Below are positions 45,401 through 51,969 of a stretch of 64,000 bases of DNA, piece by piece (position 1 is the first letter of the stretch; every line of letters begins with the position of its first letter). The notes beneath the pieces were generated by a model, which saw only the letters and a program-made list of their open reading frames with translations, had not been told where the DNA came from and did not search any database. A program made the position numbers and the translations under genes. This stretch comes from Escallonia rubra (Eukaryota; Streptophyta; Magnoliopsida; Escalloniales; Escalloniaceae), in the NCBI GenBank assembly GCA_033065855.1, contig JAVXUO010000408.1, forward strand, positions 62,001 through 126,000, read 5' to 3'.

Positions 45401-47222
45401 AATTACATGATTAATCGTACTTTTTATTTTATAAAAATGCATAATTGGTTGATGTTGAGACCCATAGTGTTCTAGATTATTATGTATATGCTTTTAATTC
45501 CATTTCTTTGTAGAACCAAAATTTGAAATGCAGGATCCTGAGAATGGAGGACTATTCTTAGGTTCTTAATTACATGATTAATCAAATTTTTTGTTCCATA
45601 TCACTACGTAATTTTGGTTGACATTGAGCACTATAGTGATTTCTATTATTATGTACACGCTTTTCCATTTCTTTGTAGAATCAAAATTTGAAAGCGGGAT
45701 AATCCATATATATCCTAAATATCCGGCCTAGAAAATGTCGTGCAAAACTCTTGGTGTTTTGTCATGAGATGAGACCAAAAGAACCAAAGACTGATCCAGT
45801 GATAATGCTTTTCTTTGGATGCCTTTTCCTCTTTGAGTTTTTCTTATCTGGGGTCAATTTTTTTCTAACATTTTGTTAGAGCTAGACTGAAGGTGCAAAG
45901 GAAACGGGACAACTATATCGATCTTCCACTATTTAGGTAAGTTTTATGTCCTAATCGATTTATGTATTGATTATATGATGCGAGTATTACGTTTTAACAA
46001 TTTGGAAGACTAGGGTGGGATGTTTTATTGCTAGTTAGTAGTAAAAATAATTCCTTAAATGGTACTCAGATTTGGATCGAGCCTTAATACATCCATGCAT
46101 GAGCACGGGTAAGACTCTTTTTAATGTTTGCAGACTATATTGAAAGTTATTTATGGCTAAATTTGCAATTGTTGCAATTTCTATGTCATGCTAATTTACG
46201 CATGAACATCATAATCATGCTAACATGCACCTTCCACTACATACTTCAGATTATGAAATAAACATATATCTCGCTCCTTTTAAATGTATATTATGGAAAT
46301 GTTGCGACAAAGGTGGAGTGGTACCTGTCAAATTGTTGTTGGCAAGATATAACACTTGAAGGTTTGATAAGTTCCCAATTTCTGTAGGAATGCTTCCTGT
46401 AAATGCATTGTAGGATAATGATAATGCTTCGAGTCCCTTACATCCACCTAAACTAGTTGGAATTGGACCACCTATCTCATTGAAAGAAAGAGAAAGCCAG
46501 TTAAGGTTGTAGCGATTGTTGCACATGTCTGGGGGTAGAGAGCCGTAGAGGCTGTTCTTTGCTAGAGTAACCGTCTGTAGAGAAGAGATATTCAATATGC
46601 CAGCCGGAATTGGACCTTCTAATTTGTTGTACAGAAAGGATAATATCGTCAAACTGATAAGATTGCTCATCTCCTGCGGAATCCGACCTTGCAAATCGTT
46701 CTCACCAAGATCTAGTTCTTCAAGCTTCGATAGATTACCTATTGATCCAGGTATGCTTCCATTGAACTTGTTTGCATTTAATAATAACTGTCGTAGCTTC
46801 CAGCATCTTGATAAGCTGGATGGGATCTCACCACTTAGTTCATTATACAGCAGATTCATGTATTGCAGTTGGTGCAGAAGTCCCACTTCAGCAGGAAGAT
46901 GGCCTTGCAGACTGTTGTTGCTAATGTTCAAGAAAACTAGGGATGTGAGGTTGCCAACTTCCTTTGGAATGGTACCTGTAAGACTCATGTCAGGAAGATT
47001 CACGGCCGTCACTCTTCTGCCATTGCTGCAAGTAATACCGATCCAGCTGCAATACGATACTCGTTCAGACCAATTCTTTGCCAAAATGTTGTTGGGGTCA
47101 GAGATGATACTAGCTTTAAAGGCAAGAAGAGCTGATCCATCTGTCAAATTGGTCATATACGCTTCTGGGCATCTCCCCGAGCAATGAACAACCAACACTA
47201 ATGCCAATACAGCCTTCCACAT
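16832..47222 (-). CDS. LRR receptor-like kinase, subfamily XII (FLS2/EFR/Xa21 type), four exons with a 26.3-kb first intron
   Basis: Join of 47222-46325, 19984-19694, 19526-17457 and 17175-16832: 3603 nt, about 1200 residues, no internal stop. Each junction is phase 1 and has GT-AG borders (ACAG|GTACC, GGCAG|GAGAA, AAAG|GTATC, GGCAG|GAGAA, CCAG|GTACG, CGCAG|AATAC). The order is signal peptide, LRR N-cap, about 30 LRRs, LRR C-cap, one transmembrane helix (about 859-884) and a Ser/Thr kinase (about 915-1195). The kinase loop reads [10 protein letters not shown]: a Cys replaces the Arg of RD kinases, as in pattern-recognition receptors of this subfamily. Glycine loop GRGSIGLV, Lys in AVKVF, and DFG are present. 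By family it should sit at the plasma membrane and detect an extracellular peptide; the ligand is unknown. The single-gene model rests on phase, orientation and LRR continuity. Exon 1 alone could instead give a short secreted LRR protein if transcripts end within the intron. Confidence 0.75.
17457..19526 (-). CDS. Receptor kinase exon 3: LRRs, transmembrane helix, most of the kinase
   Basis: 2070 nt from the acceptor ATGGCAG|GAGAAT to the donor CCAG|GTACG. About 17 LRRs end with a C-cap pair (ELCGAPQ...ACKG). The transmembrane helix follows ([18 protein letters not shown], 18062-18140), then a basic stop (RRRA), the juxtamembrane segment, and kinase subdomains I to VIII up to GTIGYMAP. The [10 protein letters not shown] loop is at about 17600 and DFG at about 17550. 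There is no frameshift or stop. Confidence 0.92.
19694..19984 (-). CDS. Receptor kinase exon 2: four LRRs
   Basis: A 291-nt symmetric phase-1 exon between TTTTGGCAG|GAGAAC and AAAG|GTATC. It encodes 97 residues beginning [12 protein letters not shown] and ending NNLKG. It is clearly similar to the first part of exon 3 ([12 protein letters not shown]...), so the two derive from an exon duplication. Because it is symmetric, skipping it would keep the frame (exon 1 to exon 3) and remove four LRRs. Confidence 0.85.
20559..20589 (+). mobile_element. Degenerate Helitron 3' end
   Basis: The hairpin GCACACGCATCGCGCGTGC (20559-20577) is followed 7 bp later by CTCG, where intact relatives have CTAG. 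It directly precedes the next family copy. Confidence 0.5.
21305..21550. repeat. Triplicated 45-bp segment separated by (TA)n
   Basis: TTGACCTCAAATTCTAAAGT...ATTCACC occurs at about 21305, 21401 and 21466. Each copy is followed by a TA microsatellite (21342-21400, 21439-21465, 21501-21550). The last tract abuts the 5.3-kb palindrome. Replication slippage or element-associated duplication is likely. Confidence 0.9.
21595..21785. repeat. Terminal hairpin repeats of element A
   Basis: CCCAACCGCATGTAAGAGAA then GCGGTTGGG forms a 9-bp-stem hairpin. It is repeated at about 21597, 21682 and, inverted, 21755. The same motif is mirrored at 26585-26815. Confidence 0.85.
21995..22333 (+). promoter_or_regulatory. 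Promoter-like module of element A, left arm
   Basis: Four CCACGTGGC boxes (about 21999, 22022, 22070, 22093) are ABRE/G-box type sites bound by bZIP and bHLH factors. They are followed by a CT-rich tract, TATAAT (22195-22200), and a leader containing CGCTAGAAGATCGGTGGAT that ends at GTAAGT (22328-22333). The module points into the element. An inverted twin lies at 25959-26400. Confidence 0.6.
22440..23400 (+). repeat. About 320-bp tandem repeats, left arm of element A
   Basis: Three units start at about 22440, 22755 and 23075 with TTTTTCACGAATTTATAAAA. Each passes through GAGACCCTAGTTATTCTGA, GATTTCGCGCGAAACTTTTA and GGCCGAACGGCCCTTTCAGC. GATTTCGCGCGAAAC contains the palindrome TTTCGCGCGAAA. 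Confidence 0.9.
24590..25870 (-). repeat. About 320-bp tandem repeats, right arm of element A
   Basis: Four inverted units of the same repeat, with TTCGTGAAAAAACTGTCTAA-type junctions near 24890, 25212, 25532 and 25852. This is one unit more than the left arm, so copy number has changed since the palindrome formed. Confidence 0.9.
25959..26405 (-). promoter_or_regulatory. Promoter-like module of element A, right arm
   Basis: Mirror of the left module: GTAAGT donor at 25964-25959, TATAAT at 26097-26092, and CCACGTGGC boxes at about 26252, 26303, 26376 and 26396, all on the minus strand and pointing to the centre. Confidence 0.6.
26853..26934. repeat. (TA)n(TG)n microsatellite
   Basis: TA-rich repeat, then TG repeats to about 26934, abutting the right end of element A. 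Confidence 0.95.
26935..28130. repeat. AT-rich spacer between palindromes with a dispersed duplication
   Basis: TTGCCATTTGAAATTCAACC... (about 27163-27300) and ATGCCATTTGACATTCAATC... (27871-28000) are diverged copies about 700 bp apart; both contain TTTCTCTCTCTTC and TCAACATGTC-like text. A TTTCCTATTTTGACTTTTTTAGACT run repeats at 27010-27075. No gene was seen. Confidence 0.5.
28245..28617 (+). promoter_or_regulatory. Promoter-like module of element B, left arm
   Basis: TGCCACGTGGC boxes (about 28288, 28327; variants near 28247 and 28390) are followed by TATAAA at 28469-28474. A leader with CGCTAGAAGATCGGTGGAT ends at GTAAGT (28612-28617). The layout is the same as in element A and points inward. 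Confidence 0.6.
30030..30710 (-). pseudogene. FAR1/FHY3-like MULE transposase fragment (N-terminal DNA-binding domain)
   Basis: The minus strand encodes [19 protein letters not shown], the start of a FAR1 DNA-binding domain (zinc-binding WRKY-GCM1-like fold). The zinc ligands follow: Cys in [10 protein letters not shown], Cys in GTGCKAHV, and the His pair in [24 protein letters not shown] is the diagnostic stretch. After about residue 135 a 1-base frameshift (near 30290) moves the frame to [37 protein letters not shown] and [14 protein letters not shown], the linker leading to the MULE catalytic domain. Homology stops abruptly at both ends (30030 and about 30710) where foldback arm sequence starts. 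FAR1-type proteins are domesticated or active Jittery-like MULE transposases; this is a captured or internally deleted piece. Confidence 0.85.
31546..31950 (-). promoter_or_regulatory. Promoter-like module of element B, right arm
   Basis: Inverted counterpart: GTAAGT at 31551-31546, TATAAA at 31693-31688, and CCACGTGGC boxes at about 31826, 31855, 31895 and 31936 on the minus strand. Confidence 0.6.
32081..32126. repeat. (TA)n microsatellite
   Basis: TA repeats between foldback element B and the next TIR element. Confidence 0.95.
32140..33120. mobile_element. Foldback element D with hairpin ends
   Basis: The ends are TAAGGCTAGCCTCACGCAAC and its inverse. Each end is itself a hairpin (GGCTAGCCTCACGCAA/TTGCGTGAGGCTAGC). 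The inverted repeat continues through CGAAAC.ACGTAGTTTTGGG and a pyrimidine-rich stretch for about 150 bp per side. It is about 981 bp long, in TA-repeat DNA. The interior has short CACCGCCCAACCTTCCTG-type repeats (32370-32590). No transposase; the 104-codon ORF is low-complexity. Confidence 0.75.
33185..33313. mobile_element. Perfect 129-bp snap-back element E
   Basis: Arms 33185-33244 and 33254-33313 are exact 60-bp inverted repeats around a 9-bp centre. Each arm contains a further near-palindrome (GTCCGCTATATAATGTAGCG), so the unit can fold as nested hairpins. It is bounded by (TA)n on both sides (33121-33184, 33314-33398). The GTAGCGGAC core recurs inside the element at 2913-4067. Confidence 0.85.
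33314..33400. repeat. (TA)n microsatellite
   Basis: About 86 bp of TA repeats, after which Helitron-like copy 1 resumes. Confidence 0.95.
34855..38205 (+). mobile_element. Helitron-like copy 2
   Basis: Starts near ATAATAGACGAAGCATTGTG and ends with the hairpin GAGGCCTTGTCC, GGATTACCGAA, CTAG (38202-38205) and T. Internal diverged sub-repeats (about 35100-35600, 35640-36000, 36230-36700, each with TTAGGTAGAGTTTTAGAAGG-like text) show it grew by duplication. Non-coding. It contains the SINE-like insertion at 37625. Confidence 0.7.
37625..37896 (-). mobile_element. SINE-like insertion
   Basis: A GC-richer 272-bp segment in AT-rich surroundings, bordered by a 14-bp duplication with one mismatch (CACAAAGGTAATAA 37611-37624, CACAAACGTAATAA 37897-37910). 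Copies 1 and 3 of the host repeat lack it. On the minus strand AGTTCGAAGCC (37841-37831) fits a pol III B box. The 3' end on that strand is TTTTTTCGACAAAAAAATTA. The A box is not convincing. Confidence 0.55.
39249..43266. mobile_element. Solo LTR, Ty3/gypsy type (4018 bp)
   Basis: Begins TGTAACACCCCGAACC and ends CCGGGATGTTACA; the termini are inverted (TGTAACA/TGTTACA). The flanking duplication is TTTCT (39244-39248 and 43267-43271), and removing it restores the uninterrupted host repeat seen at about 21145 (GGTTTTCTACTCGTATAAG). Very long LTRs starting TGTAACACCCC are, from memory, typical of Tekay/Del chromoviruses. No PBS, gag or pol is inside, so it is a solo LTR. The many His/Thr or Cys/Val-rich frames at 39.6-41.5 kb come from GT-rich DNA. 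Confidence 0.88.
41148..41331. repeat. 33-bp minisatellite within the solo LTR
   Basis: Five to six copies of a 33-bp unit GTGTGCGTGCGTGGGTGTGT + AGATGTGTAAACT. Units alternate between CGTGCGTG and CGTGTGTG, giving a 66-bp higher-order period. Confidence 0.9.
44363..44745 (+). mobile_element. Start of another Helitron-like unit, tandemly duplicated
   Basis: TCTATCTATAAAAAGTTAAAGA begins exactly after the CTAA of copy 3, as expected when one Helitron (5' TC) follows another. About 200 bp (to 44562) is repeated as 44563-44745, including GAGAGAGTCTCCAATTCAGT twice. Confidence 0.6.
44746..46324 (-). other. 5' part of receptor kinase intron 1
   Basis: Mostly non-coding sequence. A tandem duplication of about 170 bp (45364-45534 and 45535-45702) is marked by GAGAATGGAGGACTATT and TTCCATTTCTTTGTAGAA. 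A 62-codon ORF at 44922 has no domain. No other feature was seen. Confidence 0.5.
46325..47222 (-). CDS. Receptor kinase exon 1: signal peptide, LRR N-cap, first LRRs
   Basis: Starts [16 protein letters not shown], a hydrophobic signal peptide. The N-cap follows with the paired Cys of [13 protein letters not shown], then about nine extracellular plant-type LRRs (LxxLxxLxLxxNxLxGxIPxx). The exon ends in NNNLTG with the donor ACAG|GTACC after the first base of a Gly codon. The next exon begins GA GAA, which restores Gly-Glu-Leu-Pro. Read through unspliced, the frame adds about 24 residues and stops at 46251. An upstream CT-rich leader (47225-47280) fits a 5' UTR. Confidence 0.9.
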
Positions 47223-47343
47223 AATTATATGGTCTGAAGGGTGGTGGGATCAAGAGACAGAGCGAGAGGGAGAGAGATGTTTTCCTTGGAGGGGAATCTA
47301 GATACAACCTGAACTGAAATGAGTTCGTAGCTATCATTTTCTT

Positions 47344-47553
47344 CTAATGTGTTGTCTTTGCCACCCAGCAAGTCGTCTCTGTTGAATCGAGTATGTAAGC
47401 ATTATTTTGACCAAGGTCTACCTTGTTGACAATATGGCATTTGCATTCCCACTTTCCGTTCATGTTTTCAACATAAGCTGCACCTGATTGGCATCGACAT
47501 CGTATCCACTTATGCCCATCTCTTCCAGCCCAAATTGACGAAGACTTCAACAT
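47344..47553 (-). CDS. Small ORF upstream of the receptor kinase (unknown)
   Basis: 69 codons on the same strand, ending 122 bp before the receptor start codon. The translation has five Cys and several Lys/Trp (MLKSSSIWAGRDGHKWIRC..., KWECKCHIVNK). I do not recognise it. It could be an upstream ORF in the receptor transcript, a remnant of another gene, or chance. Its first codons lie in the triplicated repeat upstream. Confidence 0.25.
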   Translation of the reverse strand: MLKSSSIWAGRDGHKWIRCRCQSGAAYVENMNGKWECKCHIVNKVDLGQNNAYILDSTETTCWVAKTTH

Positions 47554-47840
47554 TTTCTTTCGTTTGCTTTTTGTTTCTTTCCTTTAAGAAATGATGACAG
47601 GTACGAAAAAAATAAATTGTAACTGGTAGGGCCAAATTGACGAAGACTTCAACATTTTCTTTGGTTTGCTTTTTTCTTTTTTTTCCTTTCCTTTAAGAAA
47701 TGAGAGGTACGTAAAAAAATATTGTAAATGGTAGGGCCAAATTGACGAAGACTTCAACATTTTCTTTGGTTTGCCTTTTTTTTTTTTTTTTTCTTTCCTT
47801 TAAGAAATGACAGGTATGTAAAAAAAAATTTGTAACTAGT
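47529..47840. repeat. Triplicated ~104-bp repeat upstream of the receptor kinase
   Basis: Three tandem units start at about 47529, 47633 and 47737. Each has AAATTGACGAAGACTTCAAC, then ATTTTCTTTGGTTTGC, a T-rich tract, CCTTTAAGAAATGA and AATTGTAACTGGTAGGG. They lie 300-620 bp upstream of the start codon, in the probable promoter or 5' leader. Confidence 0.9.
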
Positions 47841-48600
47841 AGGGCGGGAAAATTCACGATGTATACGGCCTCAAGGAATTTGAAAGATTTAAGAATAAAA
47901 AATGGCGAGAAAAGATTTGGACTTTTAAGTCAAAAAATTTGCCAGAAAAATGAGAGTTTCGAGTTTTCAGTCCTATAGTCGCATCTCTAATTATCATATT
48001 GGCATCAAGATGCCAGATGAAGATGTTGGAGTGCCTCGGATTGCACGACTTTCGGCCAAGGTTTAATTTAGAGGAACTTATTAAAAAAATGGAAAGAAAA
48101 CTCAAATTGAAACAAACTTTTTCAGGAGTACACTTTATTGAAGCTAGGATTGATTTTAAGGTGTACAAAAATATTGTAAATTGGTATGACAAACATTTAG
48201 GTTTGGAGCTTAAGAAAGTTGTTGAAACTTGAAATTACAATATTTTTGTACACCTTAGAATCAATTTTGACGTCCTTCTCGATTTATGTAGTGGTGGTGG
48301 TAACTTGGTACCCATATGCAGAGAAGACAAAAGCCTCACCTGCAGTTCGACTGGAGACTTGCCGACATTTGTGCTTCTCATCATGTGCAGTTAGAGCCTC
48401 TTACTACAAGTTATTAAGTTCCAGAACTGTTCTGCATCGTCCTCTTCTTCTTCCTGTTCTTCCTTCCTTTTCCATGTGAATGCCGTGTCACTATTTTCGT
48501 CTTGGAAGATATAGTTCCTTGCTTCAGGTCCCAAATCAATGAATAGTTACTCGTATATAAACCCTTTCAGTCATGAGATTCATGTAGTAAAAATGCAAAG
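47841..48600. other. Upstream intergenic sequence with an inverted repeat
   Basis: ATTGATTTTAAGGTGTACAA... (48148-48180) is inverted at about 48235-48272 (TTTTTGTACACCTTAGAATC), a hairpin with a 50-bp loop. The 77-codon plus ORF over it and the 112-codon minus frame (48192-47854) have no recognised domain. Confidence 0.4.
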
Positions 48601-48649
48601 CATAAGACAAAAGCTCCCAACCGATCAATAGTACTCTACAAACGTTTGC

Positions 48650-49972
48650 ATGGTTTTGATGTTACGTTACTACTTAATAAGAGTTTTACGCGAAGCTCCC
48701 AGCCGGTCAATATCGTTCCCATGATGTTACATTACTATTGTTCTCAACCTACTATGGTCGCACCCAAAAGGCCCACTGGGATCCTAATTTTTATGACACA
48801 TCCGCACAAGCAACAGTCAATATTCAACGCTCACAACCGATCAAAGCGTGCACGCTCAAGTCACGTGCACTTTTCTCTTTTGTTACACTACTTCGTCACT
48901 AAGAAGCTCATTTTCGCGCGACGCCCCATCACGCTGTGACCGTTGCATGTCGCACGTCGGCCGTCGGCGCACCATGGCACTTGCCCAAGGAAGTTGGCCT
49001 TGGCCTTCCCCTTGGGGTCGGCCTCGGCCTTGGCCTTCCCCATGGGGTCGGCCTCAGCCTTGGCCTTCCCCATGGGGTCGGCCTCGATCTCGGCCTCCCC
49101 TTGGGGGTCGGCCTCGGCCTTCCCCTAAGGGTTGGCCTTTGGTCTCCATACTTAACACCTTCACTTCTCTTCAAGGGACCATATATCACTCCGCGACCAC
49201 GTCACCCAGATATCACTCCGCGACCCCGTCGCCCTGACGTCACTCCGCGAACCCGTCGCCCGGACGTCACTCCGCGACCCCTGCCGCCCGTCGTCCGGAC
49301 ATCGTCTCCACAACCCCCGCCGCCCGTCGCTCGGATGTCGTCTCTGCAACCCCCGTCGTCCGGTCGTCATCTTCGCGACTCCTGTCGCCCGCGCCCACGC
49401 GTCGTCTCTGTGTCCTTCGTCACCAGTGCCCACGCACCGCACTGTCACACTTCATCGCGTCCATGCGCCACAATCATGTTACATCCCCCCCGGGCCCCAC
49501 ATTCATTCACCACACCATGCGCACCTTGCCTTGGTCGTGGAACATGCTTCGACCCACTCTCCAGAGTGTACATCATCCTACAGGGATTGGTGACTCCTCC
49601 GGGACACTATCTCCGCCGCTTTTCAACTCCTCTTCCACCAGGTAGACGGCTCCTCGGGGATGCTACCTCGGCCAGTCGGGTATACGGCTGCTCCGAGATG
49701 TTACCTTGACACGCTCCCCAAGGACTCACCCGCAGGGATATACGACTCCTCCGGGACACTATCTCCGCCAGGGAGCTCTAAGTGCTCCGGCACGAAGACT
49801 CCCCTTCTGCCAGGTAGACGGCTCCTCCGGGATGCTACCTCGGCCGGTCAGGTAGATGGCTCCTCCGGGATGCAACCTCGGCCTGCGGAATAGGCGACTC
49901 CTCCGGGACACTATCTCCGCCAGAGTGTCTGCGTGACTGGCCTAAGTGCTCCGGCACTGGGGGCTTGCGTCA
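48650..49972 (+). mobile_element. GC-rich 3' internal part of a Ty3/gypsy-type element
   Basis: A sharp rise in GC, with minisatellites but no conserved polyprotein, ends in a purine tract GGCACTGGGGGCT directly before an LTR-like start (TGCGTCAGCACCC, about 49974). Modules GACTCCTCCGGGACACTATC (about 49590, 49744, 49895) and GGCTCCTCCGGGATGCTACC repeat. The 257-codon ORF (48936-49709) is Pro/Arg/Ser/Gly repeats, not a domain. The 5' part of the element is missing. Confidence 0.5.
49003..49140. repeat. 30-bp GC-rich minisatellite
   Basis: Four to five copies of GGCCTTCCCCATGGGGTCGG + CCTCAGCCTT, with variation at the CCATGG centre. Confidence 0.9.
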
Positions 49973-49973
49973 G

Positions 49974-50880
49974 CACCCTTAGGGACTATGACCCTCGGGT
50001 CACTCCGAGACGGGAGCAGGTCTTCGGAGGGCATTGCGCCTAGTTCGCCTGACAGTTGGGCGTCGGATCTTCCCCACCGCTGTCAGGCCTGTGGGACTCT
50101 GCAAGGGCTCGGATTGGATGCTAGATCAAGGGGGTTCTCTGGCCACACCGCGTTGTGCGAGTCAGTCTTTCCAGACAGACAGAGCGACGCTGTGAGGAGC
50201 AGGGCGGGTGAATATGCGATCCGACAGTCCGTGGAGCACCGACACCCGTGGACCCCCTGGTGACGTCACTCTTGGGGAGCGAAACGTGTCAGTTAATGAC
50301 ATCATCATCTCAATCTCTATAAATAGAGGTCTTGGGAATTCATTTGGGGAAACTCTCACATTTTCACTTTCTCACTCTAGAATCCTAGAGAGAGAAACAT
50401 ACAGGACCCTGACTCTGGACCTAAGTATCGGACTGTGACTGTCGTCGTGTATTCATCCTGCGCCATCGCCCTCGCAGTACTGCCACCCTCAGGCTCTGTC
50501 TGGGAAGCCCTTGGTCTCTGCCCTTGTTACACCCTTGCGGCGTCCTACATCAACATACTTGGCATCTGACTCGGACTGCATTCCTTGTGGCACCTCCACG
50601 TTGACTGCGAACTCATTTTTCTTGGCATCAACTTCGATTGTTTACATGATTGTGACGTTACTTCATAATTGCACGCCTTCCGAATAAAGAGATGATTGTA
50701 AGTATATGATTACTGTTATATTCTCATGATTTGGACTAATCCATACTCGTCATAATCACAATCTTGTGCCAATCTTCACCGGATCTTGTGGGATCTTTTT
50801 CCCAAAAAAGGCATGGAGGCTCACCACCCTTTGTCAACCATACAAAAGGTATACATCATCACCTCAATAAATAAGACTTG
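49974..50880 (+). mobile_element. Putative LTR with promoter (gypsy type)
   Basis: Begins TGCGTCAGCACCCTTAGGG after a purine tract. It contains a TATA box and downstream leader, then a pyrimidine-rich region and AATAAA-like GAATAAAGAG (about 50683). The right end is unclear (CA at about 50760 or later), and no target duplication could be confirmed. Confidence 0.45.
50261..50325 (+). promoter_or_regulatory. LTR promoter: TGACGTCA box and TATA box
   Basis: The palindromic TGACGTCA (50261-50268, bZIP/as-1-like) lies 50 bp before TATAAATA (50318-50325). A GAGAGAGAAAC leader follows about 65 bp downstream. The spacing is typical of a retrotransposon core promoter. Confidence 0.65.
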
Positions 50881-51969
50881 AGCATCAAGAAGTGCGAAAC
50901 ACAAAATTGATTTCGAGTTTTCCGTAAACAAAGCAGGGCCTCTTAAACCTGATTTAGAATTTAAATACCGCCTGAATTTCTATCAAGGAAAGCATCAAAT
51001 GCCTTTGTACGAGGAAAACATTTCAACCTGTCAAATCAAAGAAAAGAAAAAGAAAATATATCTTAAACTTGTATCAATGGCTCTCTTTGAGGAAGAAAAC
51101 ATCCAAACCACTGGATCCCGCTAATATGGTAGAAAGAAAAAAGAAAAGTCTGTCTTTCTTATGATCACAAAGTGGACTCCACTTTGAATCTGTAGGAACT
51201 AAAGCAGCTTTTGTTCAAAGAAAACAGAAATGTCTTTCTTTCTTATGATCACAAAGTGGACTCCACTTTGAATCTGTAGCAACTAAAGCAGCTTTAGTTC
51301 AAAGGAAAAGGAAAAGTCTTTCTTTCTTCTGATCACAAAAAGAACTAAAGCAGCTTTACTTCAAATTTCACTACGCCTATGGGAATTTTATAATATTCAC
51401 TTTGAATCTATAGGCCTGAAGATTAAAAGTAGCTGAAATTTTAGGTTAAAAAAGTATTTAGGGCAGAAGTCACCTGCCAACAAGTAAAAAAGTCTATAAT
51501 TTCTATTGAAATATTTATGTTCATTGAAAAATAAAGAAAAACAACATATAAAGATACAAATATCGGCATTTGCTCAAATGTCATTAATTCTGTGATTTCA
51601 TTGTAAATTCATATATGTATCGAAAAGTTACATTAGTTCTACAAAAATTAACTTTAGGAACAAATGCAGCGTAAAAAGAAAATATTGATAAAATTAGTAT
51701 TTAAAACCATAGCAGAAGAAATTGTGGAAAGAAAAAACACTTAGTCCATAAAGAAATTTGACTAACTTTGGAAATTACAATTCTTATGGAAGATTTCGTG
51801 TACTTAATTTTCGGAGAAAATAGCTAATGATCCTCTATAAAATATGTGTTGTGCGATTTTCCCTCCTCCATTTCGAATTAAGCACTAAATCTCCTCATAG
51901 TTTAGGAAATTGGGCACCTTAAAGGGATTTGTACGGGTTGCATGAAATGACGTAAATACCCCTATTAAA
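50881..51969. other. AT-rich spacer with a hairpin-containing tandem repeat
   Basis: At 51138-51370 a roughly 92-bp unit is repeated 2.4 times. Two full units include the perfect palindrome CAAAGTGGACTCCACTTTG-like (AAAGTGGA/TCCACTTT) and AACTAAAGCAGCTTT. No ORF of note. Confidence 0.55.

Larger units (their letters stand above)
19985..46324 (-). other. Intron 1 of the receptor kinase (26.3 kb, transposon-filled)
   Basis: Bounded by GTACC at 46324 and GGCAG at 19985. Between about 20560 and 44362 it is almost entirely transposon sequence. The likely older intron remnants are 19985-20555 and 44363-46324. The host units, read outward to inward, are three head-to-tail Helitron-like copies, then the foldback elements, solo LTR and SINE-like insertion nested in them. 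Confidence 0.7.

Noticed and set aside
48936-49709. 257-codon ORF, Pro/Arg/Gly-rich
   Set aside because: Produced by the GC-rich minisatellites; overlapping frames on both strands are equally open.
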